Source: Treponema sp.
GTDB taxonomy: Bacteria > Spirochaetota > Spirochaetia > Treponematales > Treponemataceae
Direction: 5' to 3'
Assembly (NCBI GenBank): GCA_017617145.1
Contig: JAFZWX010000099.1
Coordinates: 1-20,813 of the forward strand
Length of the DNA stretch: 20,813 nucleotides
Part shown: in pieces, positions 1 through 7,466 of the stretch
How the letters are laid out: the number at the start of each line of letters is the position of its first letter
Numbering within the stretch: position 1 is the first letter of the stretch
Translations under genes and position numbers: made by a program
The notes under the pieces: generated by a model
What the model was told of the DNA's origin: nothing
The model's input: only the letters and a program-made list of their open reading frames with translations
Databases searched by the model: none

Positions 1-74
1 AGAGACTTGAACTCTTACACGATTGCTCGCAACAGATTTTGAGTCTGTCGTGTCTACCATTCCACCACTCCGGC
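1..74 (-). tRNA. tRNA-Leu (anticodon CAA), 3' end cut by window edge
   Basis: Read on the minus strand, the sequence starts GCCGGAG and has a D-arm resembling other bacterial tRNA-Leu. It has a 5-bp anticodon stem ACAGA/TCTGT around the loop CTCAAAA, which gives anticodon CAA and reads UUG Leu codons. A variable arm of class II length follows, then the T-loop TTCAAGT in a stem AAGAG/CTCT. The last part of the T-arm, the acceptor 3' strand and any CCA lie outside the window. The long variable arm together with the CAA anticodon makes the Leu call firm. Confidence 0.93.
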
Positions 75-79
75 GTGAG

Positions 80-115
80 TAGACAAAATATAACAAAAAA
101 ACGGGGGTTTTTCAA
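80..115 (-). promoter_or_regulatory. Promoter of tRNA-Leu
   Basis: On the minus strand, TTGAAA (110-115) is separated by exactly 17 nt from TATATT (87-92), which is preceded by TG plus one base (an extended -10). The predicted start is near 80, giving a leader of about 6 nt before the mature tRNA 5' end at 74. Both hexamers match the sigma-70 consensus at 5 of 6 positions. The promoter fills the space just before the most upstream possible recQ start codon. Confidence 0.7.
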
Positions 116-127
116 GTGTTTGATGCT

Positions 128-136
128 TGTTATAAT
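128..136 (+). promoter_or_regulatory. Extended -10 element for recQ
   Basis: TG-T-TATAAT is a perfect extended -10 (TATAAT at 131-136). No good -35 is visible, which is usual for extended -10 promoters. Counting 7 nt from the hexamer puts the transcript start at about 143, exactly on an in-frame GTG. The element lies inside the open frame that begins at GTG 116, so it argues for a downstream start of recQ. Confidence 0.5.
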
Positions 137-142
137 AATTAT

Positions 143-2074
143 GTGAAAATCAATGTGCACACGTTTGAAAGGACGGAACCTGAGTTTGTACTCAAGACAG
201 TTTTTGGTTACGACTCCTTCCGCCAGAATCAAAAGAAAATAATTCAAAGTGTACTCAACGGCAAAGACACACTTGCCATAATGCCAACCGGCGGCGGAAA
301 GTCAATCTGCTACCAGATTCCGGCACTCATTTTTGAAGGGGTAACGGTAATTGTTTCGCCTCTCATTTCGCTCATGCAGGACCAGGTTTCTTCGCTGGAA
401 ACTGCAGGCATTCATTCAGTATTTTTGAACAGTTCTTTAAGCTGGGATGACTACAAAAAATCAATGAACGAAATCCGTAACGGTCAGGTAAAAATGATTT
501 ACGTTTCGCCTGAGGGTTTGTCCACAGAAAAAATCCGCTCTTTGCTTAGTTCTCCGGAAATAAAAGTAAACTGCATAACAATTGACGAAGCACACTGCGT
601 TTCACAATGGGGGCACGACTTCCGCCCCGACTACATGGAAATCGGTTCCTTCCGCGCACTGTTCCCAGATGCAGTTATGATTGCACTTACGGCAACTGCA
701 ACAGAAAACGTTCGTCAGGATATTATCAAAAATCTACGGCTCAAAAAACCGGAGATTTTTATTTCAAGCTTTAACCGTGAAAACATCTTCCTTCAGGTCG
801 CTCCAAAAAAGAACTCGCTAGACCAGATTGTTCAGTGCATAAAAGACTACGACGGCGAAAGCGGAATCATTTATTGTAATTCCCGACGTGCAGTAGATCA
901 GCTTGCACAGGCGCTTATTGATCTTGGATTTTCTGCAATCAATTATCATGCGGGCCTCAACGATGATATACGCGCAAAAAATCAGGATGATTTTGTAAAG
1001 GGCAAGGTTTTAATTGTTGTTGCAACAATTGCCTTTGGAATGGGAATCAACAAGCCCGATGTCCGCTTTGTAATAAACTACGACTTACCAAAATCGCTTG
1101 AAGAATACTATCAGGAAATTGGACGTGCCGGGCGAGATGGACTTCCTGCCACTGCCCTGCTGCTTTATTCAGCCGGCGACATAAACAAGGTGCGCTTCTT
1201 TTTTGAAAGCTCCGCAGACCCGCGCAAGGCAGAGGCCAGGCTTCAGGGAATGATTAATTTTGCAACAGCAGTTTCATGCAGGCGGCGCATTCTGCTCGGT
1301 TATTTTGGAGAAGCTTACGACCCCAAAAAAGCAACAAAGGACTGCTGCTGCGACATCTGCTCCGGTGGTGAAATCCCGGAAATTGATGTAACCGTAATGG
1401 TACAAAAGCTTTTGTGCTGCATTATTCGCACACAGGAACGCTTTGGTTCAACTTATGTTATTGACGTACTTTTGGGTTCACGCCAGAAACGAATTGTAGA
1501 CAACGGCCACAACATGATTTCTACCTGGGGCATTGGCCGCGAGCTTTGCAAGGAAGACTGGTTTACGCTTATTGATTTGTGTATTGCAGCGGGTCTGATT
1601 ACTAAATACGGCGAATACAATATTCTGCAGATTACAGAAGACGGATATTCAGTTTTGGCTACTCGTGAAAAAATTATGCTGCCTTTAAGAATTACATCAG
1701 CTGGCGGAGCAGATGCGCGTGATATTGAAGGCGGCATGATGTTTCCAAAACCTGCTGCAGAAAAGCCTGCGTATATCATTCACAAAAAAGCAGACGGCCA
1801 CAAAGTAATTGCCGAAAAACCTGGAGCCGATGACGAGCTTGCAGAAAAAATAATTACAGAACTAAAAGCCTGGCGCCGCCGCAAAGCAGACGACATGAAC
1901 GTTCCTCCATACGTAATCTTCGGTGATAAAACCATGTACGACATTGCTGCCAAGAAACCTTGTGATCGTGCTTCCCTGCTGAATGTTTACGGAATCGGGG
2001 AAGCCAAAGCAGAACAATTTGGCAAATCAATCATCGCGGTTATTGAAGATGTTATGAAGGAAGAAGGTAATTAG
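143..2074 (+). CDS. recQ: ATP-dependent DNA helicase RecQ
   Basis: RecQ is a 3'-to-5' superfamily-2 DNA helicase acting in recombination and stalled-fork repair. Numbered from GTG 143 (643 residues), the N-terminal FGYDSFRQNQ motif is followed by Walker A PTGGGKS (about 48-54), DEAH (about 148-151), the TAT motif and the arginine-finger motif QEIGRAGRDG (about 324-333). The RecQ zinc-binding cysteines are near 379, 401-403 and 406. A winged-helix RQC region follows, then a C-terminal HRDC domain (about 573-643), so all three RecQ modules are present at normal length. The start is uncertain. GTG 116 is in frame, but a perfect extended -10 lies between it and GTG 143, and GTG 155 is a third option; none has a clear Shine-Dalgarno. 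The 3' end overlaps the convergent DUF1015 gene by 4 nt. Confidence 0.95.
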   Translation: MKINVHTFERTEPEFVLKTVFGYDSFRQNQKKIIQSVLNGKDTLAIMPTGGGKSICYQIPALIFEGVTVIVSPLISLMQDQVSSLETAGIHSVFLNSSLSWDDYKKSMNEIRNGQVKMIYVSPEGLSTEKIRSLLSSPEIKVNCITIDEAHCVSQWGHDFRPDYMEIGSFRALFPDAVMIALTATATENVRQDIIKNLRLKKPEIFISSFNRENIFLQVAPKKNSLDQIVQCIKDYDGESGIIYCNSRRAVDQLAQALIDLGFSAINYHAGLNDDIRAKNQDDFVKGKVLIVVATIAFGMGINKPDVRFVINYDLPKSLEEYYQEIGRAGRDGLPATALLLYSAGDINKVRFFFESSADPRKAEARLQGMINFATAVSCRRRILLGYFGEAYDPKKATKDCCCDICSGGEIPEIDVTVMVQKLLCCIIRTQERFGSTYVIDVLLGSRQKRIVDNGHNMISTWGIGRELCKEDWFTLIDLCIAAGLITKYGEYNILQITEDGYSVLATREKIMLPLRITSAGGADARDIEGGMMFPKPAAEKPAYIIHKKADGHKVIAEKPGADDELAEKIITELKAWRRRKADDMNVPPYVIFGDKTMYDIAAKKPCDRASLLNVYGIGEAKAEQFGKSIIAVIEDVMKEEGN

Positions 2075-3459
2075 CTAAACAACCTTCTGCATTCCAGATA
2101 GAATCGTTTTTCATCGGCCTCGCCCATGGAGAAGGATTTTCTTGGGAGCGGGCCTCGACCGTTGATTGTTTCAAAGAAGCTGTCCTTGGCAATTGGAGGA
2201 AGCAATATTCCTACTGCATTTTCGCGTTCACCAAGTTTAAGAACTTCTTCGCTTCCGTGGATGTAGTCGATTTCTGGGGCGGCGGTTCCAGTTCCAATGG
2301 CACCACCAGTTCCAGCAGCTCCCTTCAAAAATTCATCAATTTTTGGCTGAAGTCTTGCAACAGCAAGTTCTTTGATATTTGTTTTTAAGAGCACGTATTT
2401 CTGCACTCCGCCATCCTTATATGCAAAACCAAAATCTGCCCAGCTGGCTTTTACTGCGGCTTCTAGTTCACCCGCTCCAGCAACTTCGCTTACAGTTCCA
2501 TCAAGTTCTTTTGCAAGATACTTTATAAGCCCCGGAACATCTGCATTAAAAATCACGCGGTGAATCGGTTCAAAAGTCAAACCTTTGTCATAAATATTGA
2601 CAATTTCTACAAGTGCATATCGGACAGGATTGTCGGCAAGTTCAGTATCGCCGGCACCACCTGCAACAAGTTCTGCTTTATATTCATCCCAAACAGCTTT
2701 TGCAGTTGCAAGAGAATGATTTCCATCACCTACTGCAAAAAGGAAGGTTGACCCATCAGCAGCACGATTATTTTCTGCAATCTGGGCAACTGCTTCTGTC
2801 ACCCCAGCCAGCTCGCTTTCACTAGACAAGCCCCAGCCTGTAATACTTCCTCCGTTACACATGAGATTTCCACTGTAAAGAGGAGCATTCTGTTTAGCAA
2901 GCTTACCTGCTCCCCCAACAAGAACATCATCTTTGTCATTTACAAGCAGCATAATATGAGGAAGCTCAAGCTGAGCACCCTTACGAATTTCTTTTCGAGG
3001 AGGAATGCGTTCTACAATTGTAGCTTCTGTTGCGCGGATGTTTGCTTTACTGAACGGTTCCCATTCATAAGTTTCAAGGTCTATCTGAGCAACTAAACCT
3101 TTTCTCATACGTCCAAAAGCTGTTTTTCTTTCTATATAGATAAAGCCGTTGAAAGGAGGAGCAAAGACCTTTGACGGCCCTTCGAGAGCCTCAGGGACCC
3201 CAGCATCTCCAAGATATTCCTTCATTGTCTGGCGGATTTTTGCAATTCGTTCAGATTTATCAGGAGCTCCAAGATACACCTCTGGCAAAATTAAATTAAG
3301 TGTAGACGGACTTCCCGCTGCACAAGCCTCGGCTTTTTTCCAATAATCCAGATCCTGAGTATATTGATCACACGCAATTACTGACCACTTTGACAAATCA
3401 ACATTAGCCGGCAGCAAAATTTCCGGTACTTTTAATCCAAAATCTTCAATCTTCTTCAT
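2071..3459 (-). CDS. DUF1015 family protein
   Basis: This is a 462-residue protein of the DUF1015 family, whose biochemical function is not established. Family features seen are an N-terminal stretch with KWSVIACDQYTQD, the segment IRATEATIVERIPPR, LPHIMLL, the strongly conserved GDGNHSLATAK (about residue 245) and the C-terminal LPRKSFSMGEADEKRFYLE. Two stretches look like additions to the family core. Residues 87-94 (GVPEALEG) are encoded by a dispersed hairpin repeat (3176-3199). A Gly/Ala/Thr-rich segment, GAAGTGGAIGTGTAAP, precedes EIDYIHG. No Shine-Dalgarno is visible before ATG 3459. A TATACT hexamer ends 7 nt before the ATG, so the mRNA may be leaderless. No signal peptide is seen, so a cytoplasmic location is likely. 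Confidence 0.9.
   Translation of the reverse strand: MKKIEDFGLKVPEILLPANVDLSKWSVIACDQYTQDLDYWKKAEACAAGSPSTLNLILPEVYLGAPDKSERIAKIRQTMKEYLGDAGVPEALEGPSKVFAPPFNGFIYIERKTAFGRMRKGLVAQIDLETYEWEPFSKANIRATEATIVERIPPRKEIRKGAQLELPHIMLLVNDKDDVLVGGAGKLAKQNAPLYSGNLMCNGGSITGWGLSSESELAGVTEAVAQIAENNRAADGSTFLFAVGDGNHSLATAKAVWDEYKAELVAGGAGDTELADNPVRYALVEIVNIYDKGLTFEPIHRVIFNADVPGLIKYLAKELDGTVSEVAGAGELEAAVKASWADFGFAYKDGGVQKYVLLKTNIKELAVARLQPKIDEFLKGAAGTGGAIGTGTAAPEIDYIHGSEEVLKLGERENAVGILLPPIAKDSFFETINGRGPLPRKSFSMGEADEKRFYLECRRLFS
2277..2323 (-). repeat. Low-complexity GTTCCA-rich tract inside the DUF1015 gene
   Basis: The plus strand carries several copies of GTTCCA/CCACCA-like units. Read in frame on the minus strand they encode a Gly-Ala-Thr-Pro linker just before the conserved EIDYIHG segment. 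Such tracts vary in length by slippage. No function is claimed. Confidence 0.5.
3176..3199 (-). repeat. Family 2 hairpin repeat, copy inside the DUF1015 coding region
   Basis: On the minus strand GGTCCCT, a loop GAGGCTCTCGA and AGGGCC form a short hairpin (CCCT/AGGG stem plus two outer GC pairs). It matches the copy at 19994-20015 at 21 of 22 shared positions. In frame it encodes VPEALEG, so the element was accepted without breaking the gene. Confidence 0.7.
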
Positions 3460-3466
3460 ACATTTA

Positions 3467-3472
3467 AGTATA
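3467..3472 (-). promoter_or_regulatory. -10 hexamer for the DUF1015 gene
   Basis: TATACT on the minus strand lies 7 nt before ATG 3459, which would put the transcript start on or next to the start codon. The -35 region is weak. The call rests on the hexamer and its position. Confidence 0.35.
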
Positions 3473-3489
3473 CATCGAGGGAAGAAATT

Positions 3490-3519
3490 TTGCTATAAGT
3501 TATTGATGTGTGATATAAT
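3490..3519 (+). promoter_or_regulatory. Promoter of the lipoprotein-rpoN operon
   Basis: TTGCTA (3490-3495), an 18-nt spacer and TATAAT (3514-3519) preceded by TGA give a perfect extended -10 with a 4/6 -35. The transcript should start near 3526, only about 4 nt before ATG 3530. The in-frame TTG 3503 and ATG 3506 upstream would lie inside the promoter, so they are unlikely starts. Confidence 0.6.
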
Positions 3520-3529
3520 GATTTTGTTT

Positions 3530-4402
3530 ATGAAGGTAAAACAGCAGCCTTTTTGTATTTCTATTCTATTTTTCTCGGCATTTATTTTTACAGCTTGTGT
3601 CAGTACAAGAACTACTGCAGACACACCTCAAATAACAAATGATTCGGCTTTTATTCCCGAAGTTTTTACCTGGCAGCCAGTCGCTCCCGGTATTGAACGA
3701 TTTGATTTTGAAAATTCCGAAATTCCGCTTATTTATCATGCCGTTAAAATTGATTTAACTAACGAAAATCTGGAATTGGAATATTTTCCAGAAACAGCAA
3801 CCAGAACAGATAAAGAAGGCCGCTTTAACGGACTCAAAACCTCTGTTTTTGCAAAAAAAAATGATTGTATTGTTGCAATAAATGCTTCGCCTTTTGAAGG
3901 AAAACTCCTTAGAAAAAAAATCATTGGTATTCATTCAATTGATAACCTCGCCTTTTCTCCTGCAAAAAACAAATATTCAGCTATTACCTTTTCAAAAAAT
4001 CAGACAGAAACAAGCAATTCCTATATTGCGAATATCTATAAAAATCAATCACAAGAGCTGGCACAAAATTTTGACTTTGCCTTTGGCGGATTTTTTGTTG
4101 TATTACAAAATGGTCAGGTTCAAACTTCTTTTGCACAAATTTACGATACTCGCAGCGGAGCCGGAATTTCAGAGGATGGAAAAACTCTGTATCTTCTTGT
4201 TGTAGAAGGTGAACGTAAAACAAAAAGTATAGGTCTAACTTACCCTCAGTGCGGACAAATTTTTGCTGCTATGGGCTGTTACAATGCGCTTGAGCTGGAT
4301 GGTGGAGGTTCTTCGGAATTATGCATAAATGGCAAAAGTATCCTGACCTATAAAACCTGGCGCATTCAGGCAAACAGCTTTGGATTTAGGGAAAGCAGAT
4401 GA
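3530..4402 (+). CDS. Lipoprotein with phosphodiester glycosidase (NAGPA-like) domain
   Basis: This is a 290-residue predicted lipoprotein. After a basic N-terminus and a hydrophobic segment, the lipobox IFTAC puts the lipidated Cys at residue 23. The rest resembles the phosphodiester glycosidase domain family (NAGPA, PF09992). Visible family features are AINASPF (about 116-122), FGGFFVV, RSGAGIS (about 208-214), a strand YLLVVEG and the hallmark DGGGSSEL (257-264). Members remove sugar phosphodiester caps in animals and act on surface polymers in bacteria, but the substrate here is unknown. ATG 3530 is preferred because a perfect extended -10 ends 10 nt before it. The last 4 nt overlap rpoN in an ATGA arrangement, so the two genes are co-transcribed and probably translationally coupled. 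Confidence 0.82.
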   Translation: MKVKQQPFCISILFFSAFIFTACVSTRTTADTPQITNDSAFIPEVFTWQPVAPGIERFDFENSEIPLIYHAVKIDLTNENLELEYFPETATRTDKEGRFNGLKTSVFAKKNDCIVAINASPFEGKLLRKKIIGIHSIDNLAFSPAKNKYSAITFSKNQTETSNSYIANIYKNQSQELAQNFDFAFGGFFVVLQNGQVQTSFAQIYDTRSGAGISEDGKTLYLLVVEGERKTKSIGLTYPQCGQIFAAMGCYNALELDGGGSSELCINGKSILTYKTWRIQANSFGFRESR

Positions 4403-5775
4403 CACAAGCACAGCAACAGGTACAAAAACAGGTTCAAAAATTGTCTCAAGTTCAGATTCAGGCTTTAAAATTTCTTGCAATGAATTCCAGAGATTTACGA
4501 GATGAAATATACAAGGCCATTGAAGAAAATCCTGCATTAGAAATTGTTTTTGATCCCCTAAAAGTATCGCACTCGTCTTCTGATGCAAACCAGCAGGCGC
4601 TCGAAGCACAAGAAAGCCGCGGACAAACATTACAGCAGCATCTTATGGAGCAGCTGAATCTTACAAAGCTTTCTACCGATGAATATGATCTGTGTCAAAA
4701 ACTCATTTACAATCTTGATGCAAACGGCTGTTATGGTTCTATGCTTGCCCCGGAAACTCTTCTTGACCGTTCACGCCCGCAGCAGACAAAAAAACTTCTC
4801 GAAAGCTGCATTGACCGAATTCAACGAATGGATCCTGTTGGAACCTGCTGCCGTACTCTTGAAGAAAGCCTTTTTGTTCAGGCAAAAATTGCCGGAGACT
4901 GCCCACCTCTGGCTCTTTTTATTCTTGACGGCCATCTTGAGCTTCTAAACCCGCCGGAAAGTGAAAAAGTTCTTAAAAACTTAAAAAACTTCCTTGCTCA
5001 ATGGCATTCAAAAACCTTTGCTCCAAAAATTATACTCGATGACCTTGAATTGAATTATGATACTACAGAACAGGCAATTGAATATATTTTAAAGCTTAAT
5101 CCTCGTCCTGCCGCAGAATATATTTCGGATACTTCGCAGGCTGATTATTTTCGCCCAGATGTAATTCTTTCTGTCGAAAAAAAGCAAGGCGCCGTTTCTT
5201 CTGATGATTTTGAAAACGGAATTGTTTCTGCCGGTAATAACTGTGATTTTCATTTTGAAGTCAACTATTCAAACAACAATATTCCACAAATCCGTGTATC
5301 ACCAAAATTTTCTTTTGACTCACAGGCTGTTCAAAAAGCTAAAGAACTAATTAATGTGCTCAAATTCAGACAATCTTCTATTTTGTTACAGGGTTGTTCT
5401 ATTGTAAAAGCACAAAAAGCTTTTTTTATAAATGGCCCCGGAAATCTTGTTCCTCTTACCAGGCGGAAAATTGCACAGCAGCTTGGAATAAATGAATCAA
5501 CTGTATCGCGATTAACAGGACGCAAATCTAACAGAAGCATCCAGACAGAATGGGGCTTGTTCCCGGCAGGATATTTTTTTCCTTCCGGAACTTCAGATTC
5601 TTCGGAAGCAATTAAATTCCGTATTCAAGAACTTGTAACACAAGCACGCAATCACGGTCATTCTATTTCAGATTCAAAAATCACAGAGCTTTTAAGTGAA
5701 CAAGGCATAAAAGTATCACGGCGAACAGTAAACAAATACCGAAATCAGCTGGGCATAGAAAACTCATATAAATAA
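4399..5775 (+). CDS. rpoN: RNA polymerase sigma-54 factor
   Basis: Sigma-54 directs RNA polymerase to -24/-12 promoters that need an AAA+ activator. The protein (458 residues) starts with a Gln-rich region I (QVQKLSQVQIQALKFLAMNS, then KAIEENPALEI), the activator-responsive part. A core-binding region follows (TLQQHLMEQL, LIYNLDANG, RIQRMDPVGTCCRTLEESL). The DNA-binding part includes the helix-turn-helix TRRKIAQQLGINESTVSRLTGRK (split here as TRRKIAQQLG and INESTVSRLTGRK). The RpoN box near the C-terminus reads SRRTVNKYR where the usual form is ARRTVAKYR; the Arg-Arg-Thr-Val and Lys-Tyr-Arg core is intact. AGGG lies 8 nt before ATG 4399. The gene overlaps the preceding lipoprotein gene by 4 nt. 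A hairpin repeat begins 2 nt after the stop. Confidence 0.93.
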   Translation: MTQAQQQVQKQVQKLSQVQIQALKFLAMNSRDLRDEIYKAIEENPALEIVFDPLKVSHSSSDANQQALEAQESRGQTLQQHLMEQLNLTKLSTDEYDLCQKLIYNLDANGCYGSMLAPETLLDRSRPQQTKKLLESCIDRIQRMDPVGTCCRTLEESLFVQAKIAGDCPPLALFILDGHLELLNPPESEKVLKNLKNFLAQWHSKTFAPKIILDDLELNYDTTEQAIEYILKLNPRPAAEYISDTSQADYFRPDVILSVEKKQGAVSSDDFENGIVSAGNNCDFHFEVNYSNNNIPQIRVSPKFSFDSQAVQKAKELINVLKFRQSSILLQGCSIVKAQKAFFINGPGNLVPLTRRKIAQQLGINESTVSRLTGRKSNRSIQTEWGLFPAGYFFPSGTSDSSEAIKFRIQELVTQARNHGHSISDSKITELLSEQGIKVSRRTVNKYRNQLGIENSYK

Positions 5776-5776
5776 A

Positions 5777-5798
5777 TGCTTCGACAGGCTCAGCAACC
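5777..5798 (-). repeat. Family 2 hairpin repeat after rpoN
   Basis: On the minus strand this reads GGTTGCT, loop GAGCCTGTCGA, AGCA. The stem is TGCT/AGCA where the other copies have CCCT/AGGG or TCCT/AGGG, so the stem changed on both sides and stayed paired. It starts 2 nt after the rpoN stop. There is no T-run, so it is not a standard terminator. Confidence 0.6.
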
Positions 5799-5818
5799 GC
5801 ACTAAACGAATTCAATTG

Positions 5819-5847
5819 TTGCCCCTATCCATAAAGTCTGTTATAAT
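5819..5847 (+). promoter_or_regulatory. Promoter of the 5883-10404 transcription unit
   Basis: TTGCCC (5819-5824), a 17-nt spacer and TATAAT (5842-5847) preceded by TGT form a strong sigma-70 promoter with an extended -10. The transcript start near 5854 gives a leader of about 29 nt. No Shine-Dalgarno is visible in front of ATG 5883, and the leader end is A-rich. Confidence 0.7.
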
Positions 5848-5882
5848 AGTAAGATAAGTATTATCTCGGCTGTATTAAAAAA

Positions 5883-7466
5883 ATGAGTTTTATTCAAAAT
5901 ATTTCCGATTTTTTGGAATCAATTTTTAAGCGATCCTCACCCGAAGTTCAAAGAAAGCAGCAGCTAAAAAAGCTCGATGCCGAAATGAGGGATATTCAGC
6001 CTGTTATTTACAAAAACGGAAATCTTCAGCCGAATTTTGCCGAAGCAATTTACAGCCTCTATAAAAATACAAAGCTTCTGGACGATTTATTCAGTCTTAC
6101 TGTTAGTTCCAGCGACATTCCGCGTCAACATCGATTTGAAGCACAACTGATTCTTACAGGTTATTCTCATGCGTATCAGGGTATTATTGAAAGCCTTTCT
6201 TTCGAATCGCGCAAAGAAGAAATCATGAGTGAAATACAAAATCCAGATAGGATTTATATTCATCAGCGTACACAGTGTGAAAAAGTATTAAAGGAACTGA
6301 ATTCTGAAAACTTCCGTCGAATAGATAAAGATATTCTTTCGCTGCGTCAGCTTGTTGATTTTTGTCATATAATGTTTGTGCCGATTCTACAGGTTTTTGA
6401 CTTGAATTTTAAGGCAGCAGATTTTTCGTACAAACCTTATTATTCCGAAATTCCAATTTCAAAAGCAGTTAACCTTCTTGAAGACCTTTACTATCAGATT
6501 TCCGGAATGAAAATAACAACTTCTACTGCTGATCAGGTTATTGCAATAGCCCAGTTAAAAAAAGGAACTGTTCTTTCTAACAGCGAAAGCGATATATATT
6601 TGTCTTCACTTAAAAAAATCAATTATATAATTTCAAAGGTTCTTACCGTAGACCGATTAAAATCACTCATACGAATAGCAAAGCAAAATGTTACATACGA
6701 GCCAGACGTAGCTACTTACTCAGGTTCTCCTAGACAGGAATTTGCAACAATTTTCCAGGAAAAATTTGATGCCGACGAACAGAGAATCAAATCGGAGCTT
6801 CAGGACGAACAGATTACAAGTGAAGTTTCTACGCTTTTCAAAAATACAGCTCTTGATACTTTGTTTGGATACAATGCAGAATCGAATGTTATGCTGCAGC
6901 CTACTATTTCGCTTTCTTTCCAGTGGATTCTTCCTATGCGCATTCTTAAAACCTTCCTCCGCCTGTATCTTACAGAAGGAATCAAAGGTCTTTTAAACGA
7001 TCTTGTAATTGAAGGCTTCTTTAATAATCCTGCATATAAATCTGATTTTTCTACAACAGTTTACGCTGCGATTAATGCTTCCTCAAAACTTCAGGAATTT
7101 GAAGATTCCTTTGGAAATGACCAGCACAACAGTATAGCCGTAATGCAAAGCTATGTTCAGGACAGCCATAAAGATAAAGATTTTTACCGCAAGCTTGAAA
7201 AAATGGTTGTTACAACAAATAACGAAGCTCATGAACTTTTACAAAAAACAACAGCAACCCTGCATGCCCTTTATAAATATCTGGGAGAACTGCTTGCCGA
7301 TGCTAAAAAGCCTTCAAGTGAAATTATTTCGAATCTAAAAGTACTCATGATTTCGTCTAGAAACAAAGAAAATACAAATAATCTGGAAATTCAGCACCCG
7401 GATTGGAAAATATTTTTTGAAATTATGAAAAACTATGTTATTATTAATAGTGGAGATATGCAATAA
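5883..7466 (+). CDS. Conserved-looking spirochaete protein of unknown function
   Basis: This is a 527-residue protein I do not recognise with certainty. It may belong to a spirochaete-restricted family of unknown function (DUF5312 comes to mind, not verified). It has no signal peptide and no clear transmembrane segment, though the stretch around residues 340-365 (FQWILPMRILKTFLRLYL) is hydrophobic and could contact a membrane. The remainder is mostly helical and rich in charged residues, with Lys-rich patches near the N-terminus (FKRSSPEVQRKQQLKKLD). It is the first gene of a unit driven from 5819-5847. Its stop codon abuts the start of the GAF-GGDEF gene (TAA directly followed by ATG), so the two products are likely made together. 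A partner or effector role in the c-di-GMP module is possible but is inference. Confidence 0.8.
   Translation: MSFIQNISDFLESIFKRSSPEVQRKQQLKKLDAEMRDIQPVIYKNGNLQPNFAEAIYSLYKNTKLLDDLFSLTVSSSDIPRQHRFEAQLILTGYSHAYQGIIESLSFESRKEEIMSEIQNPDRIYIHQRTQCEKVLKELNSENFRRIDKDILSLRQLVDFCHIMFVPILQVFDLNFKAADFSYKPYYSEIPISKAVNLLEDLYYQISGMKITTSTADQVIAIAQLKKGTVLSNSESDIYLSSLKKINYIISKVLTVDRLKSLIRIAKQNVTYEPDVATYSGSPRQEFATIFQEKFDADEQRIKSELQDEQITSEVSTLFKNTALDTLFGYNAESNVMLQPTISLSFQWILPMRILKTFLRLYLTEGIKGLLNDLVIEGFFNNPAYKSDFSTTVYAAINASSKLQEFEDSFGNDQHNSIAVMQSYVQDSHKDKDFYRKLEKMVVTTNNEAHELLQKTTATLHALYKYLGELLADAKKPSSEIISNLKVLMISSRNKENTNNLEIQHPDWKIFFEIMKNYVIINSGDMQ

Noticed and set aside
1..115. tRNA gene as an integration site for a genomic island
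   Set aside because: The visible neighbours are housekeeping genes. No integrase or direct repeat of the tRNA 3' end can be seen, and the 3' end itself is outside the window.
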